A DNA stretch of 64,000 bases from NCBI RefSeq assembly GCF_003386095.1, contig NZ_QREG01000006.1:25191-89190 (forward strand), read 5' to 3'. The notes under the pieces are model-generated. The model was not told where the DNA came from. It saw only the letters and a program-made list of their open reading frames with translations, and did no database searches. Position 1 is the stretch's first letter, and every line of letters begins with the position of its first letter. Source of the stretch: Marinoscillum furvescens DSM 4134. Lineage in GTDB: Bacteria > Bacteroidota > Bacteroidia > Cytophagales > Cyclobacteriaceae. The translations under genes and the position numbers were made by a program. Positions 17,768 to 25,863 of the stretch are shown piece after piece.

Positions 17768-17778
17768 AGCTCAACCAT

Positions 17779-17805
17779 AAAAAACCCCCTCACTGAAGGA
17801 GGGGG
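17779..17805 (-). terminator. Rho-independent terminator of the Zn-ribbon gene
   Basis: Stem CCCCCTC (17785-17791) with GAGGGGG (17799-17805), 7-base loop, and six T on the minus strand after the stem. It lies between the Zn-ribbon gene and the thioesterase gene. Confidence 0.85.
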
Positions 17806-17888
17806 CGTTAATGAATTAATTACTAATGCGGGTATGAATTAATTCAGTAACTAAAGATACATTTTTTTAACATTCGTCCAAAGCAATG

Positions 17889-18245
17889 TCAGTCGCGTGG
17901 ATCACGACGCACCAGCAACACAAACCCCTTATCTAATTCTAAATAGCCCTGCTCATAGCAAAACCGATAGGTACGCCCATCTTTCGTGGTATATGTATTG
18001 GTCACATACTCCATATCGAAACCACCCTTCAGGAGCTGTTCACGATGTAGGGTCGTTTTTCCCTCGGGGTTGAGGCGAGAAAGTATCTCACGATTTTTTC
18101 GTAGCTTTCGGTTCACAGAGCGTACGAGCTTGTCGGTGCCTCCAGTCAGCTTGTTGTTATAAGCACTGCGGCACGCGTCTCCACAGAAGCGCTTATCAGC
18201 TCGCCCGTAAATCTCACGACCACACTCCATACATTCTTTGGTCAT
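17889..18245 (-). CDS. Small zinc-ribbon protein
   Basis: A 118-residue cytosolic protein. The N-terminus is a four-cysteine zinc ribbon: C5-x2-C8 and C21-x3-C25 (ECMECGREI and KRFCGDACRSAYNN), as in DUF2116-type Zn-ribbons common in Bacteroidota. The rest is basic (SVNRKLRKNREIL) and then a beta-rich tail (TYTTKDGRTYRFCYEQGYLEL). The ribbon plus basic helix suggests nucleic-acid or ribosome binding, which is inference. Own terminator downstream. Confidence 0.8.
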   Translation of the reverse strand: MTKECMECGREIYGRADKRFCGDACRSAYNNKLTGGTDKLVRSVNRKLRKNREILSRLNPEGKTTLHREQLLKGGFDMEYVTNTYTTKDGRTYRFCYEQGYLELDKGFVLLVRRDPRD

Positions 18246-18418
18246 AATGTTCTTTTAGCAAATGATTACGACTGAAATTAGCCAATTAATTAATTTTATA
18301 CAACACACCACTTGCACTGCTCACTTTCATTTTTTTCCGGTTCGCCGAATTTTTTTTGTATTCCACCATGTTATATAAATAAATTTATAGAAGGTGAATA
18401 AGATAAAAAGCCAGTGTC

Positions 18419-18544
18419 ATGAAAAAGCCAAATCACATAGCAAATCTCACAAACATCCTCCACTACGCGTTTTATGACTTATTCCAGAGCATCTGGAAGT
18501 TCATCAACAAGCGTCAGAGCCGATTCAAACTCTTTACCAGCTAA
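18419..18544 (+). CDS. 41-residue basic small protein followed by a terminator
   Basis: An ORF starting ATGAAAAAGCC and ending TAA, encoding MKKPNHIANLTNILHYAFYD then a basic end (INKRQSRFKLF). It has an amphipathic/hydrophobic middle (HYAFYDLFQSIWKFI) and could be a small membrane-associated peptide. Ten bases after the stop comes a hairpin with seven T, so a transcript ends here. The ORF has no homologue I can name. The alternative is a small RNA whose 5' part happens to be open. Confidence 0.45.
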   Translation: MKKPNHIANLTNILHYAFYDLFQSIWKFINKRQSRFKLFTS

Positions 18545-18553
18545 AGACATCAG

Positions 18554-18585
18554 AAGCCATGATCACCGAGATTTTGGCTTTTTTT
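18554..18585 (+). terminator. Rho-independent terminator after the 41-aa ORF
   Basis: AAGCCA (18554-18559) pairs with TGGCTT (18575-18580), with an inner ATC/GAT pair, followed by a T-run to 18585. Confidence 0.65.
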
Positions 18586-18748
18586 ATTTCTTAATAATAG
18601 CGAGGAAACCCTTATCCGTTGACAAACGTCAGCTGAGAGAATCAACTATGCTGTTCCTAAAAAGGTACTTTCCATCCGGTAATTCGACCATTATCTCCCA
18701 AATCCACAGGATAACGACTAACTTTACGTAATTACAAACAGGATGGTC

Positions 18749-19189
18749 ATGAAACAATTTTTATCGCTATTGATACTCACCACTCTCTTATTTGCCTGCA
18801 AAGAAGATGACGCTACTGAAGAGGTACTGGCAACTATCCAGGGGGAATGGAAGGTAGTCAACATTCAACGATCCGGATGTACCGACGAAGCTGACAATGG
18901 CAGCTTTTCTCCACAATGTACAGAAGGCAACTGTATTCGGTACTTTTTCGAAACCGACACCACTGGACTGCAATACCGCATAGAAAACACAGGTACCACA
19001 GATCAGGAAAACGAACTCGGCACCTATACAGTGGATGATACCACGCTAGAACTGTGCGTGGATGAAGAGGGTGAATTATTTTGCCGCGAAGCACAGGTTG
19101 TCATCACCTTAAACAAACTTCAAATCACTGAAACAGAGGAAAACACAGGATGCTCTGTACTCCGTACTTTAGCACGTGTAGACAAGTAA
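18749..19189 (+). CDS. Lipocalin-like lipoprotein
   Basis: About 146 residues from the start MKQFLSLLILTTLLFACKEDD (an ATG two codons upstream is also possible). The lipobox LFAC follows a clear signal. The mature part begins with the lipocalin-like opening IQGEWKVVNIQ and continues as short beta-strands with several cysteines (C in RSGCTDEAD, SPQCTEGNC, LELCVDEEGELFC, TGCSVL), likely disulfide pairs outside the cytoplasm. Many Bacteroidota carry such orphan lipocalin-like lipoproteins of unknown role. It reads toward the sodium channel gene, but a 130-base gap separates them. Confidence 0.75.
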   Translation: MKQFLSLLILTTLLFACKEDDATEEVLATIQGEWKVVNIQRSGCTDEADNGSFSPQCTEGNCIRYFFETDTTGLQYRIENTGTTDQENELGTYTVDDTTLELCVDEEGELFCREAQVVITLNKLQITETEENTGCSVLRTLARVDK

Positions 19190-19322
19190 ATCATCCACCG
19201 CTTTTTCTTCGTATTTCTCTATCCGTTAAAACACGGAATTGGCTGTAAACCAACGCTATCACCACGTCCTTAAACAATGTTGTGGGCTATTTTGGTTATC
19301 ATTGTACTATCAACAGATAAAG

Positions 19323-20207
19323 ATGGAAGGGCAGACAAAAAATCCTCTAAGTGTAATTATGGATAGAGTGTGGAGGCTCAATGACCTCAGAGAGTTTCTT
19401 GAAAGCAAAGGATTTCAGTATACGATCATTGGCTTGATCATACTCAATGCGATTACAATCGGGCTGGAAACATCTCCTGCCATAAGAGGCGCCATAGGCG
19501 AGTGGCTTACCGAAATTGATAAATATATCCTGGTGGTTTTCACCCTGGAAATTGCCCTGAAAATCGTCACCTACAAGCATCGGTTTTTTGCCAGTCCATG
19601 GAATATCTTCGACTTCCTAATCGTAGCAATAGCCCTGGTACCTGCAGCTGGGCCATTACATATTCTGCGTACACTGAGGATACTTCGTACTGCACGACTT
19701 ATTAAAAATGTTCCGAAGCTTCGATTGATCATCGAATCCTTACTCAAATCCATTCCTAGCATAGGTTGGATAGCGGTATTGCTGTTTATGATCTTTTACA
19801 TCTTTGCCGTGATAGGCACAGACCTCTATCAAGATCGGTTCCCAGAATACTTTGGTGATATGGGCAAAACTTTCTTTACGCTCTTTCAGGTCATGACACT
19901 TGAGAGCTGGTCATCGGGCATTGCACGTCCTATGATGCAGGAAGTACCGTTCGCTTATTTCTTCTTTGTACCCTTCATACTGCTAGCTACCTACACTACA
20001 CTCAATGTGTTCATCGCCATTGTGGTAAACACCATGAACGAAATCAACCGGGAGGAAATGAAAGGCGAAGAACAGCGGGTAAAAGACTTTGTCCATATGG
20101 AACATGAGCAAATGCTCTCCTACCTGGAAGACATCCAGAAGAAAGTAACTCAGCTCGAATCAAGACTGGAAAACGAAGATAAAATCAAAGAAAAGGTGGA
20201 AAACTAG
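19323..20207 (+). CDS. Voltage-gated sodium channel (BacNav/NaChBac type)
   Basis: I start it at 19323 (MEGQTKNPLS), giving 294 residues, the usual length of one-domain bacterial channels; the longer frame from 19239 adds a non-conserved stretch. S1 begins at FQYTIIGLIILNAITIGLE, the S4 voltage sensor has arginines every third residue (LRTLRILRTARLIKNVPKLR), and the pore loop carries TLESWSSG, nearly the TLESWS selectivity filter of NavAb-type Na+ channels. S6 (YTTLNVFIAIVVNTMNEI) runs into a C-terminal coiled coil (HEQMLSYLEDIQKKVTQLES) that tetramerises such channels. In marine bacteria these channels are linked to motility, chemotaxis or pH homeostasis. The stop overlaps the stop of the opposing gene. 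Confidence 0.92.
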   Translation: MEGQTKNPLSVIMDRVWRLNDLREFLESKGFQYTIIGLIILNAITIGLETSPAIRGAIGEWLTEIDKYILVVFTLEIALKIVTYKHRFFASPWNIFDFLIVAIALVPAAGPLHILRTLRILRTARLIKNVPKLRLIIESLLKSIPSIGWIAVLLFMIFYIFAVIGTDLYQDRFPEYFGDMGKTFFTLFQVMTLESWSSGIARPMMQEVPFAYFFFVPFILLATYTTLNVFIAIVVNTMNEINREEMKGEEQRVKDFVHMEHEQMLSYLEDIQKKVTQLESRLENEDKIKEKVEN

Positions 20208-20803
20208 TCCACCTCAGCTTCCTTATCAACCAACTCTCCCTGATCGTATTCATAAGCAAGTTTTAGGTTCCCCTCCTGATCAAACCACTTGGCAACACCA
20301 TGCAAGTTGCCCTGATCATAGGGAGCTTCTTCTTTAAGTCGGCCATTGTCATAGTACTTACGCACCGTGCCATTGAGCTCCCCTGCCGAATACAGGCGTG
20401 ATTCCATCAACTTGTTGCGCTTGTAGACCAGGTATGGACCATCAAATTCGCCCTGGACATAAAACTTCTTATTTTTCAAGTACCCTTGTTTATCAAAATC
20501 CAGCACCACTCCCTGCTGGACACCACGGTGATAGGTAACCAGTGCTGATGGCTTCCCATCAGGGGTAAATTCCATCCAGGCTCCATGGCGTAAACCATCA
20601 ATACTCTCACCTACCGAGCGGAGACTTTCTCCATCCCATACTTCCGCACGGGCTACCCCAGAACCATCCTCATATGGTGTGACAACAGCCACCTCTGGCA
20701 CTTTTTCTAACTGCTGCTCCCCAACAGCCGATTCTGATTGCGTTTCAGTAGAACACGCATACCCCACAACAACCAATAAAATTAATGCTATGATTCTTTT
20801 CAT
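20204..20803 (-). CDS. MORN-repeat lipoprotein (YwqK-like)
   Basis: A 199-residue lipoprotein (signal MKRIIALILLVVVGYACST with lipobox GYAC). The mature protein is a chain of MORN-type repeats, e.g. GLRHGAWMEFTPDGKP, GVQQGVVLDFDKQGYL, GELNGTVRKYYDNGRL and GNLHGVAKWFDQEGNL. Proteins of this kind are often labelled YwqK-family antitoxins, but without a toxin gene nearby that label has no functional weight here; a surface or periplasmic scaffold role is as likely. It converges on the sodium channel gene with a four-base overlap of the two stop codons. Confidence 0.85.
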   Translation of the reverse strand: MKRIIALILLVVVGYACSTETQSESAVGEQQLEKVPEVAVVTPYEDGSGVARAEVWDGESLRSVGESIDGLRHGAWMEFTPDGKPSALVTYHRGVQQGVVLDFDKQGYLKNKKFYVQGEFDGPYLVYKRNKLMESRLYSAGELNGTVRKYYDNGRLKEEAPYDQGNLHGVAKWFDQEGNLKLAYEYDQGELVDKEAEVD

Positions 20804-20925
20804 TTTAAAGTTGATTTTGAGTGTGTAAAAAGTGCCTCAAAAATAACAGGCCAAAACATTTTTCACTAATATCGACTCCCTGATCCACGCCAACAATATC
20901 ATCATTTAAACGTTGATATTACACT

Positions 20926-21486
20926 ATGAAAAATGAATACCTGGAAGAATGGATCCAAAATGCTGCCCTGATACATCACGAGATCAACGAGCTATTTGAT
21001 GGACTGAGTGAAGACCAATTGAATAACAAGCCTTCTCCTCAAAAGTGGAGCATTGGAGAACAACTAGAGCACCTTATGGTCAGCAACACATTGTATTTTC
21101 CAAAACTAAAAGCAATAGCTGCCGGAAAACACAAAAACCCAAGCGCTGCCCGGTTTACCTACCTGCCACAGTTTTTTGGCAAGTCCATTCTTAAAGCCGT
21201 GCAACCGGACAATGAAAAAAAGCTGAAAACATCTAGAAAGTTTCTACCAGATCAAAAGCATCACACCTTACAGTTGAAAGACAAATTTAGCAGGCACCAA
21301 GATGAGCTAATAGAGCTGGTAAAAAACACCAACCACATCGATCATAAAAAGGCAATCATCACCTCTCCTGCAAATCGCCTTATATTTTACTACCTGGAAG
21401 ACGCTATTAAAATCATACTCGCTCACGAGCGCAGGCACATACATCAAGCCCAGCAACTTTTGGATAAAAAACAAGCCGTTGCTTAA
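20926..21486 (+). CDS. DinB-like four-helix-bundle protein
   Basis: A 186-residue cytosolic protein of the DinB/YfiT superfamily. The family features are an opening helix (WIQNAALIHHEINELFDGLSE), the PSPQKWSIGEQLEHLM segment with the first metal-ligand His, and the C-terminal HERRHIHQAQQLL with the second His pair. Such proteins bind a divalent metal and some are thiol transferases, but the substrate is unknown here. A 10-bp inverted repeat overlaps its stop codon. Confidence 0.85.
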   Translation: MKNEYLEEWIQNAALIHHEINELFDGLSEDQLNNKPSPQKWSIGEQLEHLMVSNTLYFPKLKAIAAGKHKNPSAARFTYLPQFFGKSILKAVQPDNEKKLKTSRKFLPDQKHHTLQLKDKFSRHQDELIELVKNTNHIDHKKAIITSPANRLIFYYLEDAIKIILAHERRHIHQAQQLLDKKQAVA

Positions 21487-21501
21487 AGGCGAACGGCTTG
21501 T
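21471..21501. terminator. Hairpin shared between the DinB-like gene and the arg operon
   Basis: ACAAGCCGTT (21471-21480) pairs perfectly with AACGGCTTGT (21492-21501). It overlaps the DinB-like stop codon and lies 30 bases beyond the argJ stop on the other strand. There is only a short T-run on the plus side, so it may be a two-way terminator of moderate strength. Confidence 0.55.
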
Positions 21502-21531
21502 TTGATGTAAAGGTAAACGTTTATCTTAAGG

Positions 21532-22749
21532 CTATGTGGTGTACATGGAGTTGAACATCACATAATCTGTGGTGAGGTCTGTACCCCATCCCACGGCAGT
21601 TGCTCTGCCTTCTCGTAATTTCATTTTGATGATAATCTCCGACTGCTTGAGGATTCGCTTCACCAGGTTCATGTCAAACTCCAGCGGCCTGCCTTGTTCC
21701 AGCATTTTCACTTCCTCATTTTCATTACCTAGCCAGAGGTCTACTTTATCTGTATCAAATTCTACGCCAGACCTGCCCATGGCGGCTAAAACCCTACCCC
21801 AGTTGGGATCTCGGCCAAACATAGCCGTTTTCACCAGTGAAGAGTCCGAAACCACTCTTACGATTTTCCGAGCATCCTCCTGAGTACGTGCACCAGAGAG
21901 GTGGTATTCGATAAACTTACTGGCGCCTTCACCATCAGAGATAATCAGCTTGGCAAGGTGTACCATCAGCTCTTTAAGTTTTTCTTTGAAAGTGATGTAA
22001 TGCGGATCACTAGCGGAGGTAATCATATCATTATCCGCCAGTCCATTTGCCATGATGCTCGCCATATCGTTGGTAGAAGTATCACCATCTACTGTGATCA
22101 TGTTAAAAGACTCGTCCACAGCCTCTCTAAAAGCCTTATCGAGCAGCTTTTGATCGATGTTGATATCAGTAAAAGCAAACGCCAGCATGGTAGCCATATT
22201 TGGATGAATCATTCCAGATCCTTTGGCTATTCCTCCGATATTGATGGTATTGCCATCTATATCAAACTCCACATACCCTTCCTTGGCGAAAGTATCGGTG
22301 GTAAGGATTGCATTGGCTGCAAAACTACCCGCACGACTATTCTCAGAGATTTTCTTTACATTTTCTTTGATACCAGCCACTACATCCTCGGTAGGAAAAG
22401 CTTTTCCGATGATTCCTGTAGAGGCGATCAACACCTGATTGGTATCCAGTTTCAGTTCCTCAGCAGCAGCTTTGGCCATAGCCAATGCACCTTCTTCGCC
22501 CTGCTTGCCGGTCACAGCATTGGCATTACCCGAGTTTACCACAATCGCCTGCGCGGTATTATTGGTTTCCTCCAGGTGCTTCTTAGTGAGCTTGATAGGC
22601 TCAGCTATCACAAGGTTTTGGGTAAACACTGAAGCAACTTTGGCAGGCACTTCTGAATACATGATGGCCAGGTCTCTTCGCATGGATTTTACACCCGTAT
22701 GAGCTCCCCAGCATTTTATTCCACGTACGTTGGTTATATTCCTGATCAT
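21532..22749 (-). CDS. argJ: Glutamate N-acetyltransferase / amino-acid N-acetyltransferase ArgJ
   Basis: 405 residues, normal for ArgJ. The enzyme transfers the acetyl group from N-acetylornithine to glutamate (and may also use acetyl-CoA), closing the acetyl cycle of arginine synthesis. ArgJ is made as a precursor that cleaves itself before a conserved threonine; the processing motif is present as KGSGMIHPNMATMLAF, with Thr as the nucleophile. Other family blocks: VNSGNANAVTG, ASTGIIGK, TVDGDTSTND and DPNWGRVLAAMGR. Last gene of the eight-gene operon, 18 bases after argC. Confidence 0.96.
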   Translation of the reverse strand: MIRNITNVRGIKCWGAHTGVKSMRRDLAIMYSEVPAKVASVFTQNLVIAEPIKLTKKHLEETNNTAQAIVVNSGNANAVTGKQGEEGALAMAKAAAEELKLDTNQVLIASTGIIGKAFPTEDVVAGIKENVKKISENSRAGSFAANAILTTDTFAKEGYVEFDIDGNTINIGGIAKGSGMIHPNMATMLAFAFTDINIDQKLLDKAFREAVDESFNMITVDGDTSTNDMASIMANGLADNDMITSASDPHYITFKEKLKELMVHLAKLIISDGEGASKFIEYHLSGARTQEDARKIVRVVSDSSLVKTAMFGRDPNWGRVLAAMGRSGVEFDTDKVDLWLGNENEEVKMLEQGRPLEFDMNLVKRILKQSEIIIKMKLREGRATAVGWGTDLTTDYVMFNSMYTT

Positions 22750-22767
22750 TTCTTTACTATGTAGTTT

Positions 22768-23805
22768 TTACGGTTGTATTGGTGCGATACTCAGCCCATC
22801 TGTTTCATTGAGCCCGAGCATCAGATTCATGTTTTGTACGGCCTGGCCCGCTGCGCCCTTCATCAGGTTATCGATCACCCCAATGGTGATGATGGAGTTG
22901 GTACGTCCATCATAGGTGACATAGATATCGCAGTAGTTTGTACCTCTCACTTGCTTGAGGCTCGGCAAACTGTTGCGTAACCTTACAAATGGTTCGTTTG
23001 CATAATATTCCTCAAATACTTTTTCCAACTCCTCGGTGGAGACGCTCTTCACCGGAGTGGAATAGCAAGTAGAAAGTATGCCCCTATCTACCGGTAGTAA
23101 GTGGGGGGTAAACAGCACCGTAACCTCATCATTAGCATATTTGCTGATGATTTCTTGAATTTCTATCGTATGACGATGTGACTTGATACCATATGCGGTG
23201 AAATTGTCATTGACCATAGGGTAATGCGTGTTGGGCTTTGCTTTGATCCCCGCTCCGGTCACCCCTGTTTTTGAGTCTATGACTATTCTGCTTTTGTCTA
23301 TCAGCCCCTCTTTGAGTAATGGTGCCAATGCCAATATAGAAGACGTTGGAAAACACCCTGGGTTTGCTACCAGTCTGGCATCCTTGATACGCTCTCTAAA
23401 CAACTCTGGAGCACCAAAAACCGCTTGCTCAAAGCCGGCTTCAAAATTATGCTCTTTCTTGTACCAGGCTTCGTACACTTCCTTGTTTGAAAGTCTAAAG
23501 TCACCACTCAAATCAACGATTTTAAACGCCTTATCATGGTTGGCTTTTACGAAATCCATGGATACACCATGAGGCAGTGCCAAAAACACCAAATCAAGGT
23601 CCATCTCAGATATATCATCGATACCTACCAGCTCTGGCTCAAAAAGCCCTTGAAACTGCGGGTGTACGTCTGAAAACTTCTCTCCTTTTCTGCTCTCTGA
23701 GGTAATGGCCGCAATATTCACCCCAGGGTGATTGATCAATACCCTTACCAGCTCGCTCCCGGTATATCCGGTAGCCCCTACTATTGCTATATTTTTCTTC
23801 GCCAT
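22768..23805 (-). CDS. argC: N-acetyl-gamma-glutamyl-phosphate reductase
   Basis: 345 residues. Reduces N-acetylglutamyl phosphate to the semialdehyde with NADPH in arginine synthesis. The N-terminal Rossmann motif is VGATGYTGSELVRVL, and the catalytic cysteine is in VANPGCFPTSSILAL. HRHTIEIQEI and TPHLLPVDRGILST are further family blocks. Start overlaps the argD stop by one base (TAATG), so the two are coupled. Confidence 0.97.
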   Translation of the reverse strand: MAKKNIAIVGATGYTGSELVRVLINHPGVNIAAITSESRKGEKFSDVHPQFQGLFEPELVGIDDISEMDLDLVFLALPHGVSMDFVKANHDKAFKIVDLSGDFRLSNKEVYEAWYKKEHNFEAGFEQAVFGAPELFRERIKDARLVANPGCFPTSSILALAPLLKEGLIDKSRIVIDSKTGVTGAGIKAKPNTHYPMVNDNFTAYGIKSHRHTIEIQEIISKYANDEVTVLFTPHLLPVDRGILSTCYSTPVKSVSTEELEKVFEEYYANEPFVRLRNSLPSLKQVRGTNYCDIYVTYDGRTNSIITIGVIDNLMKGAAGQAVQNMNLMLGLNETDGLSIAPIQP

Positions 23806-24998
23806 TATCTAAGTTCTTTTATGGATTGTAGCAGTACTTCAAAAACGGTTTTCCAGTCTTCCATAGGAATGTTCAAAGGGGGCACGAGTCGGACCACATT
23901 ACCAGCCGTAGCATTGGCCAGCACTTTGTGATTCATCATGGCCACCACTATTGGCTTTGCCTCCACGGTAAGCTCTATCCCCAACATCAATCCATAGCCG
24001 CGTACTTCTTTGATCTCTGGATAGTCTGGCTTCACCTTTTCGATTTGATCTTTCAGCCAGGCTCCTTTTTCTACTGCCTGGTGCATCAGATCTTCTTCTT
24101 CTGTCACCTCTATGCAAGCCAAAGCTGCTGAACACACAAGTGGATTACCGCCGTAGGTAGTACCGTGATCTCCCCAGTCTATCGCTGATCCCACGCGCTC
24201 TGAGGCCAGCACCGCCCCGATAGGCACACCGCCACCTAGTGCTTTGGCCAGCGTCATTACGTCTGGCTTTACATCAAAATGCTCATGAGCAAACCAGTGC
24301 CCAGTACGGCCCATACCGCACTGCACTTCATCAAAGATCAGCACGATGTTTTGCTCATCACAGTACTGGCGCAGTTCTTTCAAAAACACGGGATCAACTG
24401 GATTGACACCCCCTTCGCCCTGAATGGGCTCCAGCATAATACCCGCTACATCATCATTTACCTTTTCTTTGAGCAGGTCCATATCATTGAATGGCACATG
24501 GCAAAAGCCCTCTGGAATAGGTGCAAAGCCCTGCATCATGGCTTCCTTGCCTGTGGCAGCCAGAGCAGCAAGAGTTCTACCGTGAAAGGCATTTTTCATG
24601 GCAATGATGGTACCACCACGTCCATTCTTACTCGCATATTTTCGAGCGATTTTAATGGCTCCCTCTGCAGCTTCTGCTCCGCTGTTGCCAAAAAATACGC
24701 GCTGAAGACCGGAGAGGTCTGCCAGCTTCTTTGCGAGCTTGATCTGTGGCTCACTCACATAAAAGTTGGAAATATGAATCAGTTCATTTGCTTGCTTGCT
24801 GATAGCTTCAGCCAATTTGGGATGTGCATGACCGAGGTTGTTTACAGCAATGCCCGCTAATGCATCGATGTACTCATTACCTTCCATATCCCATAGCCTG
24901 GATCCCTTGCCTTTTTTGAACGCCAAAGGATAGCGGCGAAAAGTAGGCAAGTAATACTGTTTGTCTAATTTGTGTAATTCTTCTGTTGAATAACTCAT
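23805..24998 (-). CDS. argD: Acetylornithine aminotransferase (class III PLP aminotransferase)
   Basis: 397 residues, usual length. Converts N-acetylglutamate semialdehyde to N-acetylornithine with pyridoxal phosphate. Visible: phosphate-binding FGNSGAEAAEGAIKIAR, the aspartate in LIFDEVQCGMGRTG that holds the pyridine ring, and the PLP lysine in VMTLAKALGGGVPIGA. Context (argB three bases upstream, argC downstream) supports the ArgD role; a side activity in lysine synthesis is possible, as in other ArgD enzymes. Confidence 0.95.
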   Translation of the reverse strand: MSYSTEELHKLDKQYYLPTFRRYPLAFKKGKGSRLWDMEGNEYIDALAGIAVNNLGHAHPKLAEAISKQANELIHISNFYVSEPQIKLAKKLADLSGLQRVFFGNSGAEAAEGAIKIARKYASKNGRGGTIIAMKNAFHGRTLAALAATGKEAMMQGFAPIPEGFCHVPFNDMDLLKEKVNDDVAGIMLEPIQGEGGVNPVDPVFLKELRQYCDEQNIVLIFDEVQCGMGRTGHWFAHEHFDVKPDVMTLAKALGGGVPIGAVLASERVGSAIDWGDHGTTYGGNPLVCSAALACIEVTEEEDLMHQAVEKGAWLKDQIEKVKPDYPEIKEVRGYGLMLGIELTVEAKPIVVAMMNHKVLANATAGNVVRLVPPLNIPMEDWKTVFEVLLQSIKELR

Positions 24999-25001
24999 TG
25001 G

Positions 25002-25820
25002 TTATTTGGAAATTATTGTACCTATTGGTTTATGTTCTAAAATAGCGTCTGTAAGGGTTTTGAGCCTGGTGCCATTGACAATTCGCGCCGACTGTGCGCC
25101 ATTATCGATCGCAATCTGGCAAGATTCGATTTTGGGGATCATGCCGCCTACAATGACTTTTTGAAAGAGCGGCTGCAGCTCATGCACTTGCAACTGCTGA
25201 ATCAGTGAAGAAGCATCATCCTTGTCCATCATCAGTCCGTCAACATCCGTGAGAACGCAATAGTGATCTGCCGAAATGGCGCCTGCCACGGCACCAGCCA
25301 TCATGTCTGCGTTAATGTTGTAGGTATTGCCTTGCTCGTCAGGGGCTACACAGGCAACTACGGGAATGTAATTTTTGTCCAGCAGATCAAAAAGTATCGT
25401 TGGGTCTATCTGATCGATATTGCCAACTTGCCCCAAATCTACAGGATTTTCAGCTTCTTCTTGATGAAATCGCTTAGAAGCTCGTGCGAGTCCTCCATCT
25501 TTACCACTGAGACCTACTGCTCGCTGGCCCAAATGATTGATCAGCGTAACCAATCCGGAATTGACCTCACCTAGCAAAGTCATCTCTATATATTTCATCG
25601 CCTCTGGGGTGGTTTTTCGGTGTCCACCGATAAACTCCGAGGTGATTTGGACTTTCTCTAAAATGGAATTGATAAAAGGTCCTCCGCCATGGACGACCAC
25701 TACGCGATGGCCTGCGGCATGCAGCTCACAGATATTTAGCATTACGGAGCGCTTGATCTCATCATTGACCATAGCGTTGCCTCCATACTTGATGACAATC
25801 GTTTCTTTCTGGTTGATAAT
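25002..25820 (-). CDS. argB: Acetylglutamate kinase, apparently with a non-AUG start
   Basis: Phosphorylates N-acetylglutamate. Diagnostic blocks are VVVVHGGGPFIN, LVTLINHLGQ, YNINADMMAGAVA and GGMIPKIESC. The first ATG of the frame (25772) is the Met of the conserved KYGGNAM block, so starting there would lose the lysine and glycines that bind ATP. In-frame sequence upstream encodes NQKETIVIKYGGNA, exactly what the family needs, but between the in-frame stop and 25772 there is no ATG, GTG or TTG. ATT (25818-25820) or ATC (25815-25817) stand where an initiator is expected. I therefore give 25820 as the start (272 residues). A base error in the assembly is the main alternative. Confidence 0.9.
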   Translation of the reverse strand: MINQKETIVIKYGGNAMVNDEIKRSVMLNICELHAAGHRVVVVHGGGPFINSILEKVQITSEFIGGHRKTTPEAMKYIEMTLLGEVNSGLVTLINHLGQRAVGLSGKDGGLARASKRFHQEEAENPVDLGQVGNIDQIDPTILFDLLDKNYIPVVACVAPDEQGNTYNINADMMAGAVAGAISADHYCVLTDVDGLMMDKDDASSLIQQLQVHELQPLFQKVIVGGMIPKIESCQIAIDNGAQSARIVNGTRLKTLTDAILEHKPIGTIISK

Positions 25821-25863
25821 TGTGTGGGTTTGTAAAATTGATTGAGAATTTTCGCTGAAAAGC

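Noticed and set aside
18474..18731. 85-codon ORF on the plus strand
   Set aside because: It runs through the terminator of the 41-aa ORF and has no recognisable features.
20204..20803. Toxin-antitoxin antitoxin
   Set aside because: The YwqK label rests on MORN repeats only; there is no toxin gene adjacent and the protein is a lipoprotein.
25002..25772. argB starting at the ATG at 25772
   Set aside because: This Met lies inside KYGGNAM, so the protein would lack the ATP-binding lysine.
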